Source of the DNA: UBA9410 sp036123585
Lineage (GTDB): Bacteria; Actinomycetota; Acidimicrobiia; Acidimicrobiales; MedAcidi-G1
NCBI GenBank assembly: GCA_036123585.1
Contig: JAZADN010000097.1
Coordinates: 1 to 35,165 of the forward strand
Direction of reading: 5' to 3'
DNA length: 35,165 nt
Position 1 is the stretch's first letter. Each line of letters begins with the position of its first letter. Under the pieces are notes generated by a model. It saw nothing but the letters and a program-made list of their open reading frames with translations. It was not told where the DNA came from and did not search any database. Shown one piece after another: positions 17,261 to 24,395 of the stretch. The position numbers and the translations under genes are program-made.

Positions 17261-17390
17261 GGGCCGTCCCTCGACCGTCCCCCGGCCGGCGGACGCCAGT
17301 CGGGATGTCTCCCCGAGCCAAGCTGGATGGCAAGCGGGCGGAGTAGGGGCCTCCCATCCTGCCGACCGGGGGACGGTCCAGGGACGGACC
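17261..17390. repeat. 30-bp inverted repeat between mraZ and rsmH
   Basis: Arms at 17261-17290 and 17361-17390 are reverse complements at 27 of 30 positions, with a 70-base spacer. The transcript would fold into a long stem just after mraZ and about 55 bases before the rsmH start. No T-run follows on the minus strand, so it is not a simple terminator. No transposase or target duplication is seen. A shorter related piece (CCCTCGAACCGTCC) lies at the 3' end of mraZ (17443-17456). Confidence 0.75.
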
Positions 17391-17457
17391 GGCATGGGGC
17401 CGTCCGTCGCGTTCGTCGTCTGTCTTCGGGTGTCTGCCTCTCCCCTCGAACCGTCCG

Positions 17458-17883
17458 TCAGATCCCGCCACCGCGGAGGAGCGCCTCTGCCACCGAACGG
17501 TCCAGATTCGGGGCTCGGGTGGTCCACGTGATCGCGTCCCACACCTCGACGCGATCGATGGCCCCGCACACGACGACTTCGCGTTCCAGGGAAGCCAGTG
17601 TTCGGAGTCGTTCAGGAACGGTGACCCGCCCCTGAGCGTCGGGCCGGACTTCCTCGGAGCTGGCGGCCAGGCCGCCCAAAACCATGGCGTCCACCTCGCC
17701 GCTCCGGACCTGCTCCGTCAAACGCTCCACCATCTGCTCGAACCGACCAGCCGGCCAGAGTGCGACGCAGCCGGCCCCCGGGGCCAGATAGGCCGCCTCG
17801 GCGAAGTGGGTCCGGTACTTGGCCGGGAGGATGAAGCGACCCTTGTCGTCCAGCGCGTGGTCGTGGGTTCCCACGAGGACCAT
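17458..17883 (-). CDS. mraZ: Transcriptional regulator MraZ
   Basis: 141 residues, the family length. Two AbrB-like SpoVT repeats are visible: GTHDHALDDKGRFILPAKYR (residues 5-24) and the later DAQGRVTVPERLR. These carry the paired DxxGR...P motifs that contact DNA. MraZ forms rings and represses or tunes the dcw operon it heads. The ATG at 17883 has GGAGG about 7 bases upstream; a longer frame starts at 17940 but has no family-like residues. The matching binding array lies about 100 bases upstream. Confidence 0.95.
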   Translation of the reverse strand: MVLVGTHDHALDDKGRFILPAKYRTHFAEAAYLAPGAGCVALWPAGRFEQMVERLTEQVRSGEVDAMVLGGLAASSEEVRPDAQGRVTVPERLRTLASLEREVVVCGAIDRVEVWDAITWTTRAPNLDRSVAEALLRGGGI

Positions 17884-17985
17884 GGCTTCGCCTCCCTTCC
17901 CGTTCCGTGGTGCCGGCCGTCGGTTGGGCCCGAACAGCACCTCCTGCCTGAAGGGAGACCGACAGAGATCCGGTTTTGCCTAGAT

Positions 17986-18031
17986 CCCCACTTTGCTCCC
18001 TAAGACTCCACAGTACACCACTTCCCACCAC
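17986..18031 (-). promoter_or_regulatory. MraZ-type operator: five boxes with 10-bp period
   Basis: On the minus strand GTGGTG (18026-18031), GTGGTG (18016-18021), GTGGAG (18006-18011), a weaker AGGGAG (17996-18001) and GTGGGG (17986-17991) begin exactly 10 bases apart. MraZ of Escherichia coli is known to bind TGGGN repeats separated by 5 bases, which is the same period. A possible promoter overlaps the array (TTGCGC upstream at 18036-18041 and TACTGT at 18008-18013, spacing 19-20 and so imperfect). This predicts autoregulation of the whole cluster. Confidence 0.75.
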
Positions 18032-18115
18032 AGAGCGCAACCCGTTCTCCACCGGGGCGCGACGAATCCACTCGGAACTCAGTGGACTACCGCGAGGGTT
18101 AAGAGGGGCCGAGGC

Positions 18116-18826
18116 TCAGCGGGCGCAGTTGACTAGCGACGCGAGGAACGCCGCAAAGAGGTCGTCGACAGACGCGTCGACACCACCCACCACTCGGCGA
18201 ACCTCGTCAACAGGGCTACCGCCTGACCCTTTCGAGGATCCGAGTCCCAGGAGATCCACCAACGGAACGACCGTGGACTCCACCGCGTCGAAACCGACCA
18301 ACGCTGCGCACTGGAAGCGGGCGCCGAAGCGGTCACGTCGCTGACTGACGCCGACAACCTTGCGACCTCCCACCAAGACCTCCCCGGTTGTTCGGCCGGC
18401 AAAGCAAACCGCCCGGCCAATTGGGGCGCAGGACGTCGCGGCAACCACCTCGGCGGCCTCACCCACCCCGGCCAATGCGTCGACCCATGTCGCGCCCAGC
18501 CAGGCCGACGACCGGCCTACGTCGTCGTCCCACAACAGGTCGCCCCGGGGCACCAGGACGTCCACCCAGAGCACCTGACCGGGGACCACCAGCACCGCAC
18601 CTCCCCCAGAGTTTCGACGGACCACCGGCAGGCCGGAAAGAGCAGCCCGGGCTTCCAGTTCGTCGTCCACTCGCTGGCCACTGCCCAGTACCAGGGCCGG
18701 GGCGCTCGGTTCTTGGCGTAGCACCCTCCGGTCATAGAAAGCGCCAAGCGGTCCGTGGCCGTCGGCAACCGATCCGCTGCGAACCTCAACCTCCCAGACC
18801 TTGGACGACTCCGACTCTTCCCTCAT
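18116..18826 (-). CDS. Lipoate-protein ligase A / octanoyltransferase family protein
   Basis: 236 residues. The BPL_LplA_LipB fold is shown by RRNSGGGAVLV (about residues 69-79), with a Gly-rich substrate loop, and GRKVVGVSQRR, whose lysine is the conserved catalytic or acyl-binding position. It probably moves lipoate or octanoate onto a carrier protein domain; the exact donor cannot be read from sequence. The histidine often following the SGGGAV motif is replaced by Leu-Val. The ATG at 18826 is 10 bases after the small upstream gene, at the end of the DUF3040-ROK operon. Biotin ligase activity is a less likely alternative. Confidence 0.75.
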   Translation of the reverse strand: MREESESSKVWEVEVRSGSVADGHGPLGAFYDRRVLRQEPSAPALVLGSGQRVDDELEARAALSGLPVVRRNSGGGAVLVVPGQVLWVDVLVPRGDLLWDDDVGRSSAWLGATWVDALAGVGEAAEVVAATSCAPIGRAVCFAGRTTGEVLVGGRKVVGVSQRRDRFGARFQCAALVGFDAVESTVVPLVDLLGLGSSKGSGGSPVDEVRRVVGGVDASVDDLFAAFLASLVNCAR

Positions 18827-18836
18827 TAGATCCGGC

Positions 18837-19085
18837 TCAGTTGGGGAACCGGCGAGACCACTCCAGCCACACCAGGACATCGCCCACCGAGGGCGCAACG
18901 TCGGAGCGGCCGTACTGGGTGGTGGCCCGGAAGGCGGCCAAGGGACGATCCGGAATGGGCAGGAAGGGCGGCCGGGCCCACCAGCGGCAACCAGCCATTC
19001 GGTGGGCCTGACGGAGCGCCACCCTCCACAGCCGTGGCCGCAAGGCCACCGCCGCCAACATCCGGAGCAGCCAAGACCAGCCCAT
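18837..19085 (-). CDS. Small uncharacterised basic protein, conserved-looking
   Basis: 82 residues, rich in Arg, Trp and Pro. It opens with MGWSWLLRMLAAVALRP, an amphipathic or membrane-facing helix. RWWARPPFLPIPDRPLAAFR and TQYG follow, and it ends LVWLEWSRRFPN. I recall similar small actinobacterial proteins of unknown role with the WWxxPPFLPLPD and TQYG phrases. The ATG shares one base with the ROK kinase stop (TGATG), which supports real translation. No catalytic motif is visible; the helix may tether it to the membrane. Confidence 0.7.
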   Translation of the reverse strand: MGWSWLLRMLAAVALRPRLWRVALRQAHRMAGCRWWARPPFLPIPDRPLAAFRATTQYGRSDVAPSVGDVLVWLEWSRRFPN

Positions 19086-20026
19086 CACCGACCATCCTCT
19101 CTGCCGGGAACACCCAGTTGGTGCCACACTGCCGCCGCACCAACCAGGGGACCATCGGCCCCCAATCCGGCGGGGACGATCCGGGCACTCCGAGTAAAGG
19201 ACAGTCCGCAGGCCCGATCCAGAGCGGCCTGGGCAGAGTCGAAGAAGTCATCACCGAAGCCGAGAGCCACCGAGCCCGCTACCACAACTAGCCCCAGGTC
19301 CAACAAGTTCACCACCGAGCCGACCGCCCGGCCCACTCGGTCTCCGACCTCGCGACGAACCTCCACGGACGCCTCGGCTGCCGGCCGGCCGGTCCGCCGG
19401 GCGATGGCCGAACCGGAGGCCACCGCCTCCAAGCACCCTCTGGCCCCACAGGCGCAAGGCGGACCGTCGGGTTCCACGACCACGTGACCGACATGCCCTG
19501 CGTTGCCCGAAGCTCCGTCGAGCAATCGGCCGTCGAGTACCACCCCGCCCCCCACGCCCGTCGACACCACCATGGCCAAGTAGTTACGACAGCCCGCCGC
19601 CGCCCCGCACCATCCCTCGCCGAGTGCGAGGGCCTTAGCGTCGTTGTCGACCACGACGGGCAGGCCGGTCGACTCGGAGAGGTGCTTCGACAGGGGGAAG
19701 TCCTGCCACTGGCTGATATTCAGAGGCGACACCGATCGGTCGTCGGGCGGGCCGGACATCGGTCCGCCACATCCCACTCCGATACCGACCGGCGGGGCCG
19801 CCGCCTCATCCAGCACCGTCCGAACCAGGTCGGAAAGGGAGCCGAAGAGTTCTTCAGCGTCCCGCCCCCCCGTGGCGTTTCGGGCTTCGACGAGGACCGT
19901 GCCCCGTCCGTCGACAAGGCCTACCGCGAGTTTGGTCCCGCCGACGTCGACGGCCAGAACAGTCGGACGATCGACAGGCCGGTCTTCTCCCTGGAGCGGA
20001 CCGGCCAGATCAGATCCGACCGTCAC
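19085..20026 (-). CDS. ROK family sugar kinase (probable glucokinase)
   Basis: 313 residues. The phosphate loop DVGGTKLAVG is near residue 28, VDNDAKALALGE holds the catalytic Asp, STGVGGGVVLDGRLLDGASGNAGHVGH is the ROK signature, and CACGARGCLEA is the zinc-binding CxCGxxGCxE motif. It probably phosphorylates glucose or a related hexose with ATP or polyphosphate. The zinc-ligand region reads GHVGH rather than the common GEIGH, so substrate choice is uncertain. The GTG at 20026 overlaps the DUF3040 gene by 17 bases; no stronger start is available before the phosphate loop. Confidence 0.85.
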   Translation of the reverse strand: MTVGSDLAGPLQGEDRPVDRPTVLAVDVGGTKLAVGLVDGRGTVLVEARNATGGRDAEELFGSLSDLVRTVLDEAAAPPVGIGVGCGGPMSGPPDDRSVSPLNISQWQDFPLSKHLSESTGLPVVVDNDAKALALGEGWCGAAAGCRNYLAMVVSTGVGGGVVLDGRLLDGASGNAGHVGHVVVEPDGPPCACGARGCLEAVASGSAIARRTGRPAAEASVEVRREVGDRVGRAVGSVVNLLDLGLVVVAGSVALGFGDDFFDSAQAALDRACGLSFTRSARIVPAGLGADGPLVGAAAVWHQLGVPGREDGR

Positions 20027-20405
20027 CCCGCCGGAACCGCTCGCGCATGCGGTCACGCACCCGACCCGTTGACCCACCCACAGCCTCGCGCAGTGAGGCT
20101 GCCCGGCCACTCTCTGAGGCTTGGCGCAGACCTGTCCGGCCGACGACCCTGGCGTTTCGCTCCAAGCGCAACGCCGATCCCAGCATGATCAAAAAGCCCG
20201 CGAAGGCCAACAGGTACGAAGTAGCCAACGTCAGCACCATGAGGACCACCCCGGCCACGAACCCGAACACCGCCCATTTCATACTGCGAAGCGGCTGGGT
20301 GTAGACGGTGGTCTCGGAGACCTCCCTGACGAGGCGCGGGTCGCTCGCCTGGAGGTGCTCCTCCATCTCGCTGAGGATGCGTTCCTCGTCCTCAGACAGT
20401 GGCAA
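20010..20405 (-). CDS. DUF3040 membrane protein with TTG start
   Basis: 131 residues. The start MPLSEDEERILSEMEEHL is the characteristic DUF3040 opening. Two hydrophobic segments (about 43-83) follow, and then a basic tail rich in Arg. The family is actinobacterial and uncharacterised. The TTG at 20405 was chosen because it begins exactly at the family N-terminus and has GGAAAGG about 8 bases upstream. A GTG- or ATG-initiated frame further upstream adds only unrelated residues. It heads the operon with the ROK kinase. Confidence 0.85.
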   Translation of the reverse strand: MPLSEDEERILSEMEEHLQASDPRLVREVSETTVYTQPLRSMKWAVFGFVAGVVLMVLTLATSYLLAFAGFLIMLGSALRLERNARVVGRTGLRQASESGRAASLREAVGGSTGRVRDRMRERFRRGDGRI

Positions 20406-20463
20406 GTTGGGTCCCTTTCCGCTCGCATCCGCGGCCGGTCGTACTGGCCGCCCGACTCCCTCT

Positions 20464-20492
20464 AGCATCGCACAGGCCCGCGCGTGCGACAA
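20464..20492 (-). promoter_or_regulatory. Possible promoter for the DUF3040-ROK-lplA operon
   Basis: TTGTCG (20487-20492) and GATGCT (20464-20469) on the minus strand are spaced by 17 bases. Transcription would begin about 50 bases before the TTG start. The 135-base gap after dinB has no gene and also contains a small ACAAC/GTTGT hairpin. Support is only by motif match. Confidence 0.35.
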
Positions 20493-20540
20493 CGCGACTG
20501 TTGTTCGGGGTCCTCCCGCTCGCGGTTGCGGGTCCACCGA

Positions 20541-21833
20541 TCAGACGTCGGGACCCCACTGGGAGTCCCCGCGTTCCTTGGGACGCACACCCTCGTCACC
20601 GACCGCGGTGGCCGGGGCGATGGCTCCCGATCCGAAACGGTCTCGGATCCGGTCCACGGCCTCCTCAGCAGCCTCGCGCCCCGGGGAGGCGCTTACCCGG
20701 ACCGAGCGGTTCCCCGGTTCGGCCGGTGACCCGGCCGGCGCCTCGTCGAGTCGGAGTTGGCGGACCGAAGCGTCGCGCAAACTTCCCATCGAGACGCCGA
20801 GCAGGCGAATGCCTGCCGAGATGTCCACCGAAGCCAAAAGCCCCTCGGCCGCCCGAAGGATCTCCAGGGGCAGGTCTGTGGCGTTGGACAGGGTCATGCT
20901 GCGAGCCACCGTGGTGAAGTCGGGCGACCGTACCTTTACGGTCACCGTGCGGCCGGCCAAGTTGACCTCGCGGAGGCGCCGGGCCACTCCGTCAACCATC
21001 CGGACCAACTGCCGGTGCACCTCATCGGGGTCGAAGAGGTCACGGGAGAAGGTCTCCTCGTGACCGATGCTCTTGGTCTCCTGGTCGACCTCCACACGTC
21101 GATCGTCGATGCCGCGTGCCAGATGCCACAACTGGGCACCGGCTGACCGACCCAACGAGGTCACCAGCGTGGCCTCCGGCACGTCCCTCAGGTCGGCCAC
21201 CGTGTCGACCCCGAAGCGGCGGAGGCGTTCCAGTGTGCGCGGCCCCACTCCCCAGACGGCCGACACAGGCAGCGGGTCGAGGAAGGCCTGCACCCCGTCC
21301 ACAGGCACAACCAGAACCCCGGGTCCCGGAGTCGGTCCACCCGGGCCGGCCACCGGCTTGGCACGACCACTGGCCAGTTTGGCGAGGAACTTGTTGGGCG
21401 CCACACCCACGCTGCACGGCAGCGACTCCTCGACGAGTACGTCGGATCGGATCGACGCCGCCACCTCATCCGGCGACCCGTGCAAGCGTTCGACTCCCCC
21501 CACGTCAAGGAACGCCTCGTCCAACGAGAGCGGCTCGACGAGCGGCGTATACCGCCGGAAGATCTCCATCACTCGGCGGCTGACCTCCGAGTAGAGCCGG
21601 TGGTCGCCCCGTAAGAAGACCAGGTCGGGACAGAGGCGCCGGGCCTGTGTGGACGGCATGGCCGAATGGACCCCGTGGGCCCGGGCTTCGTAGGAAGCGG
21701 CAGCCACCACGCCACGACCGCCCTCGCCACCGACCACGACCGGACGGCCCCGTAGGTCCGGTTTGCGGAGTAACTCCACCGACACGAAAAAGGCATCCAT
21801 GTCGACGTGGAGAATCGGAGTCGTCGAACTCAC
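20541..21833 (-). CDS. dinB: DNA polymerase IV (Y family)
   Basis: 430 residues. The polymerase start HVDMDAFFVSVE (about 9-20), the catalytic SLDEAFLDV and SVGVAPNKFLAKLAS are diagnostic. A helix-hairpin-helix (VWGVGPRTLERLRRFG) and little-finger domain follow. It copies past DNA lesions with low fidelity. The C-terminal tail is long and polar, with no clear beta-clamp box recognised. The GTG at 21833 overlaps the NUDIX stop (GTGA). No LexA-type box is visible upstream of the pair, so this copy may not be under SOS control. Confidence 0.95.
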   Translation of the reverse strand: MSSTTPILHVDMDAFFVSVELLRKPDLRGRPVVVGGEGGRGVVAAASYEARAHGVHSAMPSTQARRLCPDLVFLRGDHRLYSEVSRRVMEIFRRYTPLVEPLSLDEAFLDVGGVERLHGSPDEVAASIRSDVLVEESLPCSVGVAPNKFLAKLASGRAKPVAGPGGPTPGPGVLVVPVDGVQAFLDPLPVSAVWGVGPRTLERLRRFGVDTVADLRDVPEATLVTSLGRSAGAQLWHLARGIDDRRVEVDQETKSIGHEETFSRDLFDPDEVHRQLVRMVDGVARRLREVNLAGRTVTVKVRSPDFTTVARSMTLSNATDLPLEILRAAEGLLASVDISAGIRLLGVSMGSLRDASVRQLRLDEAPAGSPAEPGNRSVRVSASPGREAAEEAVDRIRDRFGSGAIAPATAVGDEGVRPKERGDSQWGPDV

Positions 21834-22390
21834 CCGTCCGGGTCCACCCGCTTGACAACCAGAGATCCGGGATCCACGCCCCGTGCCACGAAAGCAAACC
21901 GCTCCGGACCGCTACCTGCCATCAAAGTGGAGTCCGACCTGCCGAGCCTCGTCCCCACCGGCTCGCGCACCCAAGGTGGTGCCGTCTCGAGCAGCGCCGC
22001 GGCTTCGTCGACGTCGACAAAGCGGGCGTCGACGACGATGCGATCAGGATCCTCCAGACGGAAAGTTCCAGAGTGCGACCGGGCCTCGTAGACCTCGACT
22101 GAAAGGTGCATAGCTCGGTCCGGGAAGTCCACGGCCACCCGATAGCACGGGCCATCCCAGATGTCGACGACTAGGCCCGTCTCCTCGGTTAGCTCCCGGC
22201 CCAACGCCCCCACCATGTCCTCTGCCGGGTCAACCACCCCGCCGGGCGGCGTCCACTCAACACGACCGTCCCGACGGCGGTTGGCTACCAGCAGCAGACG
22301 GTGCTCGTCGTCCCAAAGCAGACCCCCGGCCACCCGCCAACGGTGGATGGAACCACCAGAGGACCTCTCCGCCGCGGCACTCTTCGACAC
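21830..22390 (-). CDS. NUDIX hydrolase
   Basis: 186 residues from the chosen GTG. The NUDIX box is GGVVDPAEDMVGALGRELTEETGLVVD, with the metal-binding RELTEET core (positions about 73-79). The N-terminal strand VAGGLLWDDEHRLLLVANRR and EWTPPGGV are typical. Such enzymes cleave X-linked nucleoside diphosphates, for example oxidised nucleotides or nucleotide sugars; the substrate is not evident. Its coupling to dinB suggests nucleotide pool cleansing or repair, which is inference. The start is uncertain: GTG 22390 or GTG 22333, neither with a good ribosome site. Confidence 0.85.
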   Translation of the reverse strand: MSKSAAAERSSGGSIHRWRVAGGLLWDDEHRLLLVANRRRDGRVEWTPPGGVVDPAEDMVGALGRELTEETGLVVDIWDGPCYRVAVDFPDRAMHLSVEVYEARSHSGTFRLEDPDRIVVDARFVDVDEAAALLETAPPWVREPVGTRLGRSDSTLMAGSGPERFAFVARGVDPGSLVVKRVDPDG

Positions 22391-22439
22391 GCTGCCAGTC
22401 TGGCACCTGCCCCATGGGACGCAGGTAGCGTTCGGACCC

Positions 22440-22766
22440 GTGAACGCCTCGACACCCGTCTCCGGGTCCCCCAGCGGAACCACACCCGGCGGCCTCCCCT
22501 CAGCTGCCCCGTCGACAACTGCCCGCTTTCTGGCACTGCTAGCCATCATGGTGGCCGGAGCCTGCGGAGGCCTCGTGGGCCACGCGGTGACCGATCTCCA
22601 GTGCACCGACAGCTGCCCCGTCTTGGCCGGTTCCATGGGACTGATCGGGGCGGTGCTGGCCGCAGTCGGAGTGGGCATCGTGGCCGTCCTCGCTCTTCGG
22701 GCCATGGCCGAGTGGCAGACCAACGAACTTCAGCAGGCGGCCCGGGACCACCACCCGGTCGACTGA
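22440..22766 (+). CDS. Small membrane protein of unknown function
   Basis: 108 residues. A polar Ser/Thr/Pro-rich N-terminus leads to two hydrophobic helices (about 33-50 and 64-88) joined by a short loop with two cysteines (LQCTDSCPV). The C-terminus is cytoplasm-like and charged. I do not recognise a family. The GTG at 22440 leaves 49 bases to the divergent NUDIX gene and has AGGTAG upstream. An in-frame ATG at 22347 would overlap the NUDIX gene. It lies 39 bases before the inositol monophosphatase. Confidence 0.5.
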   Translation: MNASTPVSGSPSGTTPGGLPSAAPSTTARFLALLAIMVAGACGGLVGHAVTDLQCTDSCPVLAGSMGLIGAVLAAVGVGIVAVLALRAMAEWQTNELQQAARDHHPVD

Positions 22767-22805
22767 ACAGGCAACCAACGCTTCCCTCACGGTCTGTGCG
22801 CTCAA

Positions 22806-23660
22806 GTGTCCGATGCCGCTGAACTCCGAGATCTAGCCCTCCGGGTGGCCCGGACGGTTGCCCCGGAGATCCTCCGCCGATCCGGGCGGGTGGCCGTCGA
22901 GTCCACCAAGTCCACGGCCACCGACCTGGTGACCGAGGTCGACCGCTGGTCAGAGACCCAGATCGTGGAGAGGCTGCTAGACGCACGGCCGGACGACTCG
23001 GTGATCGGCGAGGAGGGCACCGGGGTGGCAGGCACCAGCGGAGTCCGCTGGGTAATTGATCCCATCGACGGGACCACCGACTTCGTGTATCGGCACCCAG
23101 GCTTCTCCGTGTCGATCGCCGCCGAGGTCAACGGCTGCCCTGTGGCTGGCGTCGTCGTCGATCCGCTGGGCGGGGACGAGTTCTGCGCGGCAGTCGCCCA
23201 CGGCACGACTCGCAACGGCGAACCGGTCCGCGTCTCCAACGTCAACGAACCAGCCCGGGCGCTGGTGGCCACCGGCTTCTCCTATGACCCGGAGGACCGA
23301 CGCCGACAGGCCGCGGTGCTGGTCGACGTCCTCCCCCACATCCGTGACATCCGGCGCATGGGTGGGGCGGCGACCGACTTGGCCTCGGTGTCCTGCGGAC
23401 GGGTGGACGCCTACTACGAGCAGGGCATCAACCACTGGGATCGGGCCGCCGGATCCCTGCTCGTCACTGAGGCGGGAGGGCGGGTCACCGACCTCAACGG
23501 CTGCGACCTGGTCGGACCACTGCTCGAATCAGCACCGGTGACCGTGGCCGCGCCGACCGCCCTCCATGACTCTCTGTTGGACCTGCTCCAACGGTCAGGT
23601 GTCGGTTCTGACGCTCTTCCGGGACAGGAGGCCCCTCCATGGGGCAGCATCTCCTCATGA
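22806..23660 (+). CDS. Inositol monophosphatase family protein
   Basis: 284 residues. Metal-binding motifs are in order: GEE (68-70), DPIDGTT (85-91) and WDRAAG (211-216). DPIDGTTDF differs slightly from the common DPLDGTTNF. It probably removes phosphate from inositol-1-phosphate or a related sugar phosphate with magnesium. Free inositol would feed phosphatidylinositol and the mannosides suggested by the PimB'-like gene in this window. The GTG at 22806 is the likely start. The end overlaps the response regulator by 22 bases. A histidinol phosphatase role is possible in this superfamily. Confidence 0.88.
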   Translation: MSDAAELRDLALRVARTVAPEILRRSGRVAVESTKSTATDLVTEVDRWSETQIVERLLDARPDDSVIGEEGTGVAGTSGVRWVIDPIDGTTDFVYRHPGFSVSIAAEVNGCPVAGVVVDPLGGDEFCAAVAHGTTRNGEPVRVSNVNEPARALVATGFSYDPEDRRRQAAVLVDVLPHIRDIRRMGGAATDLASVSCGRVDAYYEQGINHWDRAAGSLLVTEAGGRVTDLNGCDLVGPLLESAPVTVAAPTALHDSLLDLLQRSGVGSDALPGQEAPPWGSISS

Positions 23661-24373
23661 CCCAGCCATCTCAGGCGACCACGCAGCCCGCAACCGCCAC
23701 ACGCATCCTGACCGTGGAGGACGACGAACGCATCCGTACCGCGGTGCGTCTCGCCCTTGAGGAGGAAGGCTGGGTGGTGGCCGAGACAGCCAATGGCGAG
23801 CAGGCCCTAGAGTCGTTCATCACCAACGGCGCCGATGTCGTCCTCATCGACATCATGCTTCCCGGCATCGACGGCTTCGAAGTCTGCCGGAGCATCCGCC
23901 GGCTGGGCGACGTGCCCATCATCATGGTCACCGCCCGGTCCGACAGTCACGACGTGGTAGCCGGCCTAGAGGCCGGAGCCGACGACTACCTACGCAAGCC
24001 GTTCGACCCCAAAGAGCTCTCGGCCCGCATCCGGGCGCTCCTTCGTCGCTCCCGCTCTGATGAGTCCCGGCCCACCCGAATCGAGGTCGGAGGGTTGGAG
24101 ATCCTCGCCGACGAAGGCACTGTCCGCCACGAGGGCACCGACATACACCTCACCCGGACCGAGTTCCGCCTACTCGTGGAGTTGGGCATCGCCGAGGGGC
24201 GCGTCCTGAGCAGGGAGGATCTGCTCGAACGGGTCTGGGGCTACGACTACTTCGGTGACGGGCGCCTGGTCGACGTTCATATCCGGCGGCTCCGAACAAA
24301 GGTGGAGCCCGATCCAGCCAACCCCCGTTATGTCATGACCGTCCGCGGCATGGGCTACAAGCTTCAGCCCTAA
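23639..24373 (+). CDS. OmpR-family response regulator (MtrA-like)
   Basis: 244 residues. Receiver domain: acidic residues near 27-29, phosphorylation Asp at 71 in LIDIMLPGIDGF, Thr 98 and Lys 120 in LRKPF. A winged-helix DNA-binding domain follows (HLTRTEFRLLVEL, LLERVWGYDYFGDGRLVDVHIRRLRTKVE, TVRGMGYKL). The ATG at 23639 has AGGAGG 7 bases upstream, a strong site. The adjacent kinase and lipoprotein match the mtrA-mtrB-lpqB layout of actinobacteria, where MtrA controls wall hydrolases and division. PhoP- or CseB-like roles remain possible. Confidence 0.92.
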   Translation: MGQHLLMTQPSQATTQPATATRILTVEDDERIRTAVRLALEEEGWVVAETANGEQALESFITNGADVVLIDIMLPGIDGFEVCRSIRRLGDVPIIMVTARSDSHDVVAGLEAGADDYLRKPFDPKELSARIRALLRRSRSDESRPTRIEVGGLEILADEGTVRHEGTDIHLTRTEFRLLVELGIAEGRVLSREDLLERVWGYDYFGDGRLVDVHIRRLRTKVEPDPANPRYVMTVRGMGYKLQP

Positions 24374-24395
24374 CCTGCCGCATCGCACAAAGACC

